DNA from: Paraburkholderia ultramafica
Lineage (GTDB): Bacteria > Pseudomonadota > Gammaproteobacteria > Burkholderiales > Burkholderiaceae
Assembly: GCF_902859915.1 (NCBI RefSeq)
Contig: NZ_CADIKK010000005.1
Location: 186,001 to 250,000 of the forward strand
Reading direction: 5' to 3'
DNA length: 64,000 nucleotides
The stretch's first letter is position 1. Each line of letters begins with the position of its first letter. The position numbers were made by a program, and so were the translations under genes. This document shows, in pieces, positions 1-7,963 of this stretch. Under the pieces are notes generated by a model. That model had not been told where the DNA came from. It saw nothing but the letters and a program-made list of their open reading frames with translations, and searched no databases.

Positions 1-1387
1 ACGTACGCATGCGCACCGCGCGCGGCTCGGTTTCGTCGATCGATTCGGGCTCCAGCGCGCCGACCTCGATACGCCCACGACGCGCCGGGTCCAGAAAATT
101 CAGCGCATTGCCGATCAGATTGCTGAAGATCTGTTCGACCGCCGCCGGGTCGCCCCATGCGGGCGGCAACTCGCGCACGGTGATGACCGCCGCGCGCTGG
201 CTGATCACGCCCTGCAGCGCGTCGACCACCCGGCCCACCACGCGTCCGACGCTCACCCGCTGCCACTGGTATTCGAGCCGGCCCGCGCGCGAAATGCGCA
301 GCAGCGCGTCGATGATCGCTGCGGCCCGCGTCACCGCGGTGCGTAGATAATGCAGCGATTCGCGCACGTCGCCGTCGAGAATATGCGCCATGCGCCGATG
401 CTCTGATTCGGGTAAGCCAGCCTGCTCGACGATACTGTCCAGTTCGTCGCACGACACCTGCAATTCCTTCGAGAAGCCCTGCAGATTCACCAGCGGCGAG
501 CGCAGATCATGCGACACGCTGTAGATGAACATTTCGTTGTCTTGCGTTTCCTGGCGCAACTCCTCGTTGACGCTCGCCAGCTCCCACGCACGCGCTTCGA
601 GCCGTGTCTTCAGCATGGCCTGCTCTTTTTCCGCTGCGCGTAGACGCGCGCCGGTTTGATGCAGTACAGCGTCGAGCGCGGCGATTTCGTCGCTGCCCGA
701 CAGCGGCGCCGCGAGCCGCCGATCGCCGCCGAGCCGCTCGGCGTTGTCGGTCAACACTTCCAGCCGCCGGCCGATGCTGCGCGCAAACACCACCGCGGTG
801 GCCGCCCAGATCAGCATCGAGCCTAGCACGGCGGCGATCAGCGCATATTGCTGACACTCGCGCCGCCGTGCGAGCGCGGCCGAGCGGTCGGCGTCGAGAC
901 GCGAGGCTTCGTTGCCGAACGCGGTGAGCTCGTCGCGAAACAGCGCGATCTGCTCCGGCAACGCGCCGCTCTCCAAGGCGATAAACGGGTTCAGGCTGCG
1001 TCCCTCATGCAGCGCCTGCGAAATCGCGAGGGTGTGCTCGCGATAGGCGTCGATCGCCCGCTGCATGTTGTGCACGCGCTCGACCTGCTGCGGGATGTCC
1101 GCGGCCAGCGCGTCGAGCTTCGACAGACGATCGCCGAGGTCGACCCATACCGTATGGCGGTCGATCAGCGACGCATCGCCGGTCGCCATGGCCGTGCGCA
1201 CTCGCGCGGCCTGACGCAGCAGCGGATCGACGACGGCCGACGACTGATAGAGGATCTGCTTGCTGTTGTCGACCCACTGCGCGGCCTGCGCTGTCTGCTC
1301 CTGGGTATCGAAGACGACGCCAAGAAGCGCCAGCTCGACTACGCTCGGCACGGCAATCAGCAGCAGACCCTTGGTGAATAATTTCAT
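1..1387 (-). CDS. Sensor histidine kinase, C-terminus cut by window edge
   Basis: This is the N-terminal 462 residues of a membrane-bound two-component sensor kinase. The reading frame is open from an ATG at 1387 to base 1, so the end of the ATP-binding domain lies outside the window. Residues 7-26 and about 181-203 are hydrophobic and look like two membrane helices around a helical periplasmic sensor region of about 150 residues. A HAMP-like linker and coiled coil follow (about 204-285). The phosphoacceptor motif SVSHDLRSPL has its histidine at residue 293. An N-box (EQIFSNLIGNALNF, about 420-433) opens the HATPase domain. The cognate response regulator is not visible and may lie beyond the left edge. 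The ligand is unknown. The family call is firm. Confidence 0.9.
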   Translation of the reverse strand, partial: MKLFTKGLLLIAVPSVVELALLGVVFDTQEQTAQAAQWVDNSKQILYQSSAVVDPLLRQAARVRTAMATGDASLIDRHTVWVDLGDRLSKLDALAADIPQQVERVHNMQRAIDAYREHTLAISQALHEGRSLNPFIALESGALPEQIALFRDELTAFGNEASRLDADRSAALARRRECQQYALIAAVLGSMLIWAATAVVFARSIGRRLEVLTDNAERLGGDRRLAAPLSGSDEIAALDAVLHQTGARLRAAEKEQAMLKTRLEARAWELASVNEELRQETQDNEMFIYSVSHDLRSPLVNLQGFSKELQVSCDELDSIVEQAGLPESEHRRMAHILDGDVRESLHYLRTAVTRAAAIIDALLRISRAGRLEYQWQRVSVGRVVGRVVDALQGVISQRAAVITVRELPPAWGDPAAVEQIFSNLIGNALNFLDPARRGRIEVGALEPESIDETEPRAVRMRT

Positions 1388-1732
1388 GTTCGCCCGAAGG
1401 GTCGTTCAAGCCGCGGCGGCTCGCGAGCACCGGTTGCGCGTCGCGCTGCTGGCGCGCCAGAAAAACAACGGACTGGCGCGCTGCGCAGTGCAGCCGGACG
1501 GGCCATTATCGACGTGAATTCGAGATATTTCAACGTAGCCGCAGGATGTGCTTGCCCACATAAAAATGACTTTTTTATTGGTATCGGATGTTTTTTCGGC
1601 GGCTCGTGCGTCTATGATGGAGACAGATGTGCTGGGAAGCGAAAGCGCGCGGCGAGGCGGTTCGGCATGATTCGTGCGGGAGGCGGTGAGACGGCGCAGT
1701 CGTCGAATCACCGTGAATCCGGTCTTGTCGTA
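1388..1732. other. Intergenic region between divergent genes
   Basis: The gap separates the minus-strand histidine kinase from the plus-strand small protein. I find no supported gene in it. It holds an AT-rich patch near 1560-1590, with an A-tract facing a T-tract, that could form a weak hairpin. Promoters for both flanking genes should lie here, but only the plus-strand one shows a clear -10. Confidence 0.4.
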
Positions 1733-1741
1733 TGCTATAAA
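1733..1741 (+). promoter_or_regulatory. Extended -10 promoter element for small protein
   Basis: TGC-TATAAA fits an extended -10 element and lies about 38 bases before the preferred start at 1779. No good -35 hexamer stands 17 bases upstream, which is tolerated in extended -10 promoters. This is inference from sequence alone. Confidence 0.35.
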
Positions 1742-1778
1742 AGATCGACGTGCGGCGCGCGAAGCCGGGAGTTGTCGC

Positions 1779-2270
1779 ATGAGGACGCTGCGTTTCTTGC
1801 AATTCTTTTTCAGGCGAATTTTTATGTCCTTCCCGAAAAAGCGTAGACGCGCGAAGGTGGACGGCGATGAGTCGTTCCTCGCGGTACTACGGCATTTCAA
1901 GCCGTTCGGTCAGCTCGACACCAAGATTGCACGTGCTCGCGCGCAAGATGAGCCGGTACTCTATGCGCATGTGCTGCCTGGGCTCGACGTGCTCCTGTGC
2001 AGTGTGCGCGGCGCGCAACCGCCTTATCCGGCGCCCGCCGAGTTGCGGCGGCGCTGCGTCGAATCCATCACCAACGCCCTGGAGCAGCCGCTCGACGGAC
2101 TCGAGAACGGCGGTTACTGGTATGAGGCGGACGGCTTCGGCTTCCTCGTCTTTGCCAGCCGGGCTCGCGGCAAGATCCTCACGGAATTCGGCGCGACGCG
2201 CGTGGGCTCCCGCCGCGGGGTGCGTCGGCAGGATGCCGCGGGCGACGCCACGCCGCGATCGTTAAGGTAG
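1779..2270 (+). CDS. Conserved hypothetical protein of about 163 residues
   Basis: I do not recognise a named family. The body reads as a compact soluble domain with a tidy predicted core (FLAVLRHFKPFGQLDTK, then VLPGLDVLLCSVRG and GYWYEADGFGFLVFASR) and a basic N-terminus (KKRRRAK). An in-frame ATG at 1779 has GGAG about 6 bases upstream, so it is preferred. An ATG at 1824 would give 148 residues, and the frame is also open upstream to 1674. Third-position GC preference and lack of rival frames support coding. No membrane segment or export signal is evident in the main domain. It is convergent with the AsmA gene. Confidence 0.6.
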   Translation: MRTLRFLQFFFRRIFMSFPKKRRRAKVDGDESFLAVLRHFKPFGQLDTKIARARAQDEPVLYAHVLPGLDVLLCSVRGAQPPYPAPAELRRRCVESITNALEQPLDGLENGGYWYEADGFGFLVFASRARGKILTEFGATRVGSRRGVRRQDAAGDATPRSLR

Positions 2271-2535
2271 GCGCTCCGAAGCCACCGTCTGGCAAGCGCT
2301 GCTGGTTTCACCCAGGCGGCGCTGCATCGCTTCCCTTCGTTTGAACTCGCGGTTGAACTCGCCTTACACGGCGGCGCATTTGCATGCGTGTGCGCTATAA
2401 AAGCCGTTCCTTACACCGTGATTGCTTCATCGATGCGGCCGCGCACGGGCGGCACGCTGATCAGCCACAGGAACACGACGCAAAGGCCACCGCCGACGCT
2501 CGAGTTCAACCAGTCCGCTGGCCACGCGGAAAACG

Positions 2536-4938
2536 TCAGCTGCCCTTATATTCGGCTGCACTAGCCGGCGACATGACAGCGGGCTTTCGATTCGCCGGCG
2601 CAGCCGACGAAGCGCCACCGGCAGAGTTGTTGAGCGGCGCGCCATCGAGAGAAAGCCCCGCCTTGGGCTTCTGCTTGACGCCGGGCGGCGGCGCCGTCGG
2701 CGCCTGGCGAACCTGCGACAGCAACTGCGCGCACGGTAGTGGCTGGTTGTTGCTGAGCGCGAGCAACGGAAGCAAGGCCGCAAACGGATTGATCAGGCCA
2801 AGTCCGATCACCGCACCGCCTCGCAACGCGAGCGCGGCCGCATTCGCGCCAACATGCGGATCCTTGAACGTGCCTTTCACGTAGAGCGGCGAGCGCAGGG
2901 TAATCACCCGGAAGCCCTTGGTATGCGGATGCACGCCAAGGTCCAGGGTCTCGTCGCGCAGGTTCACGGTGCCGTCGATGTTGATCACCGCGTCGTCCGT
3001 ATCAAGCGCGAAGATGCGCGCTTCGAGCACACCGTCGGTCGCGACGAAATCGGCGGCCGCGCAGTTGATCTTCACGTCGCGATTGCCGAACAGCTTTTCA
3101 TACACGACGTTCGCCACGTTCAGCCCCGCTGCTTCCATCAGCAGACGGCTCACCGTGCCGTCCGTCACCAGCGCCTTCAGCTCGCCATTGGAGGTCGCCG
3201 CGAGCGCCGCCGGCGAATTGCCGGTCGCGGTCAACGCGGCGTCGCCGTTGATTTCGCCGAGCGCGTTCTGCATCGACTTGAAGTTCGGGAACAACTGCTT
3301 GAGCTTCAGATGTCGCGCCGAGGTCGAGAAGCGGCCCTTCAACGGTACGGTGCCGCCGTCCAGATGAATGTCCGACGCAAGCGAGCCGCCCGCGACGCCG
3401 AACTTCAGCGGCTCCAGCGACAGCACGCCGTCGGTCATCACGACATGCGTGTACAGGTCCGTGATCGGCAGGTTCGTGTTCTTGACGATGCGCCGGCCGG
3501 TGAACTTGACGTCGGCGTCGATCGCCTTCCAGCGGTCGGTGCGGAATTCCTCGACCGGCAGCACCCGGTCGCCCGGCTGCGCCGTCGCGTCGCCGCGTTT
3601 GGCCTTGCTGGCGTTCGAGTCCGCGCCGATCACCGGCGCCAGATCGGCGAATTGCAGCAGATGCGACACCAGTTCGCCCTGCAGCAGCGGACGCGACTCA
3701 CGCGCCGTATAGGTCAGTGAACCGTTCAGATCGCTGCCGCCCACCCGGCCTGTAAAATTTTCATACTTGAAGACATTGCCGCTGGACTTGAACTGACCGA
3801 CCAGACGTCCTTCGGTCGCATACGGTGGGGTCTCGGGCAAGGTCACGCCAGTCAGCGAATAGAGGCGCGCCATGCTGTCGCCTTGCAGCCAGAGGCGCAG
3901 GTCGACCGCGGCGAGATGCGCCGGATCGGTGATCGTGCCCACCAGACCGACGTGCAGATCCCCCGCCTTGACGTCGGCCTGCACCGGGAACGGCCGGCTC
4001 GCGTCCTGCAGCGCGAGCACGCCGCCGACCTTGCCGCTGCCCGATACCGGCGTTTTGTTGTACGTACCCTTGACGGTCCAGCCGATCGCATACAGCGGAA
4101 TCTCCCGCTTCGCCCCGGCCGCCGGATTCGTCTCGCTGGCGCCCGACGCACCCGTGGCCGCCTTCGTACCCGACGCGTTGAGATCCGGCGCCGACGCGCC
4201 GGAAGCGGCCGCCGCCGAAGCCGCCGCGGCCTCCGACGCCGCTTGCGCGTTCGCCTGCTCCGTCAGCTTGCTGGCACCCGCCTTGCCGATCGCTTGCGCC
4301 GATGCGCTGCGCGACGCCGCTTCCTGCTGCTTCATCGCCTCGCCGATCGGAATCGGCTGGCCGAGCGTATCGATGACCATTTGCAGATCGACCTTCTTCT
4401 GCTGATCGGACAGCGCGATATTGCCCTTGGCAAACGCGATGTCATGCAGATCGAGCTTCCATTCGGACGGCGCAGTGGCAGCAGGCAGTTTGAAAGTCCA
4501 GTTGTTGCGCCCATCGAGCAGACGTTCGAGATCGACCGAAGGATTCACGAGATTGATCGACGGAATCACGATGTCGTGCGCGAGCAGCGGCAGCACCTTG
4601 ACCTCGAAATCGATTTCATCGAGCGTGGCGAACTGCGGCTGTTTGGTCCAGTCGGGATTGCCCACCGTGATGCTGGCCGCGGAAAAGCGCGGCCATGGCA
4701 CCCAGCCGCGCCAGCCGGTCTCGCCGACCGCATGCTGCCACCCCACTTTCAGATCGCCGTTGATCGCGAACGGGCGGCCGATGGCCTGCGTGACCTTGTC
4801 GTTGATATAAGGCCGGGCGCGATTCCAGTCGAAGGCCAGAATAAAAATGGCCAGCGCGACGATCAGGATGGCGATAGTCGCCAGCAGCCATGCGATGATT
4901 TTTCCGATCCGTCGGCCGATGGTGCTCGACACTGCCAT
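2536..4938 (-). CDS. AsmA family envelope protein
   Basis: An 800-residue protein with one N-terminal membrane helix (about residues 13-35) followed by a large periplasmic part. The start after the helix (NRARPYINDKVTQAIGRPF) and the C-terminal repeats of 'G...AL..TG' strands match AsmA, a family of bridge-like proteins linked to outer-membrane lipid and protein assembly in Gram-negative bacteria. Residues about 205-280 form a low-complexity Ala/Ser/Gly/Thr insert that breaks the AsmA domain and is probably a flexible linker. The ATG at 4938 has GGAG about 8 bases upstream. The gene is divergent from fetA. Family membership is clear; the exact lipid role is not shown here. Confidence 0.88.
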   Translation of the reverse strand: MAVSSTIGRRIGKIIAWLLATIAILIVALAIFILAFDWNRARPYINDKVTQAIGRPFAINGDLKVGWQHAVGETGWRGWVPWPRFSAASITVGNPDWTKQPQFATLDEIDFEVKVLPLLAHDIVIPSINLVNPSVDLERLLDGRNNWTFKLPAATAPSEWKLDLHDIAFAKGNIALSDQQKKVDLQMVIDTLGQPIPIGEAMKQQEAASRSASAQAIGKAGASKLTEQANAQAASEAAAASAAAASGASAPDLNASGTKAATGASGASETNPAAGAKREIPLYAIGWTVKGTYNKTPVSGSGKVGGVLALQDASRPFPVQADVKAGDLHVGLVGTITDPAHLAAVDLRLWLQGDSMARLYSLTGVTLPETPPYATEGRLVGQFKSSGNVFKYENFTGRVGGSDLNGSLTYTARESRPLLQGELVSHLLQFADLAPVIGADSNASKAKRGDATAQPGDRVLPVEEFRTDRWKAIDADVKFTGRRIVKNTNLPITDLYTHVVMTDGVLSLEPLKFGVAGGSLASDIHLDGGTVPLKGRFSTSARHLKLKQLFPNFKSMQNALGEINGDAALTATGNSPAALAATSNGELKALVTDGTVSRLLMEAAGLNVANVVYEKLFGNRDVKINCAAADFVATDGVLEARIFALDTDDAVINIDGTVNLRDETLDLGVHPHTKGFRVITLRSPLYVKGTFKDPHVGANAAALALRGGAVIGLGLINPFAALLPLLALSNNQPLPCAQLLSQVRQAPTAPPPGVKQKPKAGLSLDGAPLNNSAGGASSAAPANRKPAVMSPASAAEYKGS

Positions 4939-5168
4939 TGAGAGGCTCCGCGATTTTTTCTACGTTATGAAACGGGCAGCAGGTATCGTGCCCGGATGGT
5001 GGCGACGAGTCGCCGTGCCGTTGTCGCTCGTTGGCGCTCGTTGTCGCTCGTTGTCGTTTTATCATGCTGCACAGTTGGACGACAGACTGACGGCGCGTGC
5101 GCCGCCATAAAAAGTCATTGCCGCTTTGCTCGCCTGGCTATCACGCACACCCCACTACGATCCAATTC

Positions 5169-5882
5169 ATGACCGATGTTCCCCTCGTCCTCGCTGACGG
5201 CATCGTCCGGCGCGACGCGCTGCGCGGCCAGGCGCTGTTGCAGCCGACCACCTTCGCGCTGCACACAGGCGACCGCGTCGCGATCACCGGGCCGTCCGGC
5301 TCGGGCAAGAGCGTATTTCTGCGCGCACTCGCACTGCTCGATCCACTCGATGCCGGACGCATCATGTGGCATGACGCGCCGGTCGCGCGCGCCGCGATTC
5401 CGCGTTACCGGCGCAACGTCGCGTATATCCGCCAGCGGCCGGCGCTGCTCGACGGCAGTGTCGAAGATAACCTGCGCTATCCGTTCGAGCTGCGCGCCTA
5501 TCGCGACGTGCGCTTCGATCGCGCGCGAGCGGCCAGTCTCGCCGCCCAGGCCGGCCGCGCCGACGACTTTCTCGACAAGCGCGCGAGCGAACTGTCCGGT
5601 GGCGAAGCGCAGATCACCGCGCTGATTCGCGTGCTGCAACTGGCACCCGAGGTGCTGCTGCTCGACGAACCCACCGCGTCGCTCGATCCGCAGTCGTCGC
5701 GGGCGATCGAGGGGCTGGTGCACGCATGGTTCGACGCTGATCCCTCCCACCATGCTTCGATCTGGGTATCGCACGACCCGGCGCAAGCCGCACGCATGAG
5801 CAAACGGCATCTGACGATGCGCGCCGGCGTGCTCGACGAAGCCGTGGCGGCAACGCCCGCGCCTCAGGAGTTTGGCCAATGA
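5169..5882 (+). CDS. fetA: ABC transporter ATP-binding protein, FetA/YbbL type
   Basis: A 237-residue ABC ATPase. The Walker A motif GPSGSGKS is at residues 41-48, the signature LSGGE at about 142-146 and Walker B LLLDEP at about 163-168. An early Q-loop region (YIRQRPALLDGSV) is typical of the YbbL/FetA family, which pairs with a YbbM/FetB membrane protein; in E. coli the pair lowers cytosolic iron under oxidative stress. The start at 5169 begins the conserved MTDVPLVLADG segment; an upstream in-frame start at 5097 would add an unrelated 24 residues. The stop codon overlaps the start of the permease by four bases (ATGA), so the two are translationally coupled. The metal substrate is inferred from family. 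Confidence 0.88.
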   Translation: MTDVPLVLADGIVRRDALRGQALLQPTTFALHTGDRVAITGPSGSGKSVFLRALALLDPLDAGRIMWHDAPVARAAIPRYRRNVAYIRQRPALLDGSVEDNLRYPFELRAYRDVRFDRARAASLAAQAGRADDFLDKRASELSGGEAQITALIRVLQLAPEVLLLDEPTASLDPQSSRAIEGLVHAWFDADPSHHASIWVSHDPAQAARMSKRHLTMRAGVLDEAVAATPAPQEFGQ

Positions 5883-6685
5883 CACTGCAAAACCTGAGTC
5901 TGTGGGACGTCGCGATAGCCGCGCTGCTGATCGTCGTGAACGGGGCGGTGTCGGTGGCATTGAAGCTCGATCTCGAACGCAAGCTCGCGTGGGCCGCGCT
6001 ACGCACGGTGGTTCAGTTGCTGGCCATCGGCTATGTGCTCGGCTGGGTGTTCCGCTACGACCGCTGGTTCGTCGTGCTGCCGCTGATGATCGTGATGACG
6101 CTGATCGCCGGGTTCGCGGGCGCGCAGCGCGGCAACCACACCTATGCCGGGCAACGCGCGGACAGCGTGCTGTCGATCTGGGTCAGTTCGTGGCTGGTGG
6201 CCGCCGTCGGGCTGTTCGTCGTGATCCGCATTCATCCGTGGTACGAGCCGCAATATGCGATTCCGATCCTCGGCATGATCCTCGGCAATACGCTGACTGG
6301 CGTGTCGCTCGGCATTGAACGGATGACCGAGGAATTGACGGCGCGGCGCGACCGCGTCGACATGGCGCTCGCGCTCGGCGCGACGCGCTGGGAAGCGGCG
6401 CAGGCACCGGCGCGGCAGGCGGTGCGCGCAGGCATGATGCCGACGTTGAATCAGATGGCGGTGGTCGGCGTGGTGAGCCTGCCCGGCATGATGACCGGCC
6501 AGGTGCTGGCCGGCCAGTCGCCGTTGCAGGCGGTGCGCTATCAGATCGTCATCATGTTCCTGATCGCCGCGTCGTCTGCGTTGGGGACCGTGGGCGCGGT
6601 GCTGCTGACGTACCGGCGGCTCTTCTCGGCGGAGCACCGGTTTCTGTCGGCGCGACTGGTGGAGCGCGCAGCGGCACGGCGGTAA
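5879..6685 (+). CDS. fetB: ABC transporter permease, FetB/YbbM type
   Basis: A 268-residue polytopic membrane protein of the UPF0014/YbbM (FetB) family. Family marks include RMTEELTARRDRVDMALALGATRWEA split over about residues 141-166, which is the cytoplasmic coupling loop, and the conserved PGMMTGQVLAGQSPLQAVRYQ stretch in two parts near 202-222. I count roughly six to seven hydrophobic segments. It overlaps fetA by four bases and should form a FetA2-FetB2 exporter. The gene ends just before a perfect 12-bp hairpin. No metal-responsive operator is recognisable upstream. Confidence 0.88.
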   Translation: MTLQNLSLWDVAIAALLIVVNGAVSVALKLDLERKLAWAALRTVVQLLAIGYVLGWVFRYDRWFVVLPLMIVMTLIAGFAGAQRGNHTYAGQRADSVLSIWVSSWLVAAVGLFVVIRIHPWYEPQYAIPILGMILGNTLTGVSLGIERMTEELTARRDRVDMALALGATRWEAAQAPARQAVRAGMMPTLNQMAVVGVVSLPGMMTGQVLAGQSPLQAVRYQIVIMFLIAASSALGTVGAVLLTYRRLFSAEHRFLSARLVERAAARR

Positions 6686-6700
6686 GCGGCGCGGCGGTAT

Positions 6701-6732
6701 GCCGTGCGCCGCATGACCTGGCGGCGCACGGC
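6701..6732. terminator. Perfect 12-bp hairpin between convergent genes
   Basis: GCCGTGCGCCGC and its exact reverse complement flank an 8-base loop. The hairpin sits 15 bases after fetB and 67 bases from the end of the convergent secreted-protein gene. There is no T-tract on either side, so it is a hairpin-only terminator or RNA stabiliser. Confidence 0.5.
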
Positions 6733-6799
6733 GCGTGCGCCGCGCGAGTCAGGCAGGGCCGCAAGCCAGGGCACGCCGTGCTAACCGTGCGCGCCGGCA

Positions 6800-7363
6800 T
6801 CAACGCTTCGCGCTGACCGCCACTTCGGTGCCGTCGTTGAGCGTGAGCGTTTTCGTGCTGCCGTTGACCGGCATCGTAAAGCGCAGAATCTGACTCACTT
6901 TCACATCGTTCGGACACTTGAGCGTTTTGCCGCCGCTCGTCACCGTCTTCACTCCGTGCGGCGTCTGTGCCTGGAAGCTCATCTGCACGCTCGCCGTGCC
7001 GTCACTGGACACGACCGGCGCAAAGCGGATCTGCGTCTGGCGAATCATCGCGCCGTTGGTGTCGAGCGGCAGCGAAGAATAGTTCGGACAAGCATCCGTA
7101 CCGGCCACCGGGCCGCCCGGCGGCACGGTCTTCCACGTGAAGTCGTCCGACTCGCCGGAGCGGATCGTGCGGGTTTCCTGGGAATTGCCGAACTGCTTCG
7201 ACGTGACGCGGACCGTGTAGCGGATCGGACCGTCGAGCGCGGACTGGGACGTCACCGTGATCGGCGTGGCAGCGTGAGCCACTGGCACGAACATGCCGGA
7301 CGCGAGCGCGCAAGCGAGAGAAGCGACAACGGAAACGGCGGAGAGTTTGAAGCTGGAGCTCAT
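6800..7363 (-). CDS. Secreted hypothetical protein
   Basis: A 187-residue protein with a clear signal peptide: basic start, hydrophobic core (about residues 8-25) and an AHA-A cleavage site near residue 31. The mature part is about 155 residues, beta-rich in character, with two cysteines (in DACPNYSS and TLKCPNDV) that could form a disulfide in the periplasm. The ATG at 7363 has GAGGTGA about 6 bases upstream. It resembles unnamed exported proteins of Burkholderia, but I cannot assign a function. It converges on fetAB and is probably monocistronic. Confidence 0.7.
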   Translation of the reverse strand: MSSSFKLSAVSVVASLACALASGMFVPVAHAATPITVTSQSALDGPIRYTVRVTSKQFGNSQETRTIRSGESDDFTWKTVPPGGPVAGTDACPNYSSLPLDTNGAMIRQTQIRFAPVVSSDGTASVQMSFQAQTPHGVKTVTSGGKTLKCPNDVKVSQILRFTMPVNGSTKTLTLNDGTEVAVSAKR

Positions 7364-7576
7364 ACTGTCACCTCGTTGTTGTGCCGCTGCGCGCCCGCTT
7401 CAGCGCTACTGCCTGTAAGCCGCCTGACTGAGGCCGGTTGAGCCCGGCCAGCCGGGCCGCGAGACACGCAACTGTTTTTGCATGATGCACCACCAGTCTA
7501 ACGCCAAGCGCGACGCTGCGCGTGCCGCGCCAGCTCGGGTGTTAACCCCGCTTGCGGCGATACGTTTTCTGCGTGT

Positions 7577-7750
7577 GTGATCGGCGACGCGCCGCCATCA
7601 CAGGACGCTCACGGCGCGCGCCTGCTGCACCGGACCACCCGCCGCATCAGCCTCACGCAGGACGGTGAAGTGTTCATGACCCGTGCCGAAGCGCTGCTCG
7701 ACGCGACCGTCGCCGCGCGCGCGTCGGTGGGCCGCGCGCAAGCCGAGCCC
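7577..7750 (+). pseudogene. Remnant of a LysR-type regulator (DNA-binding region)
   Basis: The frame encodes ARLLHRTTRRISLTQDGEVF, then MTRAEALLDA, which is the end of the winged helix-turn-helix and the start of the linker helix of LysR-type regulators. The first roughly 40 residues and the whole effector domain are missing, and there is no convincing start context. Coding similarity stops near 7750, exactly where a second remnant on the other strand begins. This is a deletion relic, not a functional gene. Confidence 0.7.
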
Positions 7751-7751
7751 C

Positions 7752-7920
7752 GATGCGCCTGCTTGCCGACGTCGCGCGGCGCGTCCTCGTGTTGCGATTC
7801 CGGGTTCTGATCGGTTTCGTGCGGCAGCGGCGCGGCGGCATCCTGCAACGAACGCGGCTGCTTGCCCACCTGCGGATCGGCCTGCTTGTCGCCGTCTGAC
7901 GATTACGCTGCGGTCTTCAT
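7752..7920 (-). pseudogene. Truncated small hydrophilic ORF with early stop
   Basis: An ATG at 7920 has an excellent ribosome site (GGAAGGAG, 7 bases upstream), but codon 6 is TAA (7905-7903). The same frame then runs on as a plausible hydrophilic protein: GDKQADPQVGKQPRSL, then HETDQNPESQHEDAPRD, then VGKQAHR. This end runs into the LysR remnant near 7751. The composition resembles small Asp/Gln/Lys-rich Burkholderia proteins, but I cannot name it. It lies 44 bases downstream of ligD on the same strand. A strong ribosome site with an early stop and a missing 3' end suggests recent decay. Confidence 0.5.
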
Positions 7921-7963
7921 GATGTGCTCCTTCCCGTTTTGAACGAGGTCGGCTGGCAAGCGC

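Noticed and set aside
2384..2884. Plus-strand frame downstream of a TATAAA-like string
   Set aside because: Most of it is antisense to the AsmA gene, and the translation has no family marks or good ribosome site.
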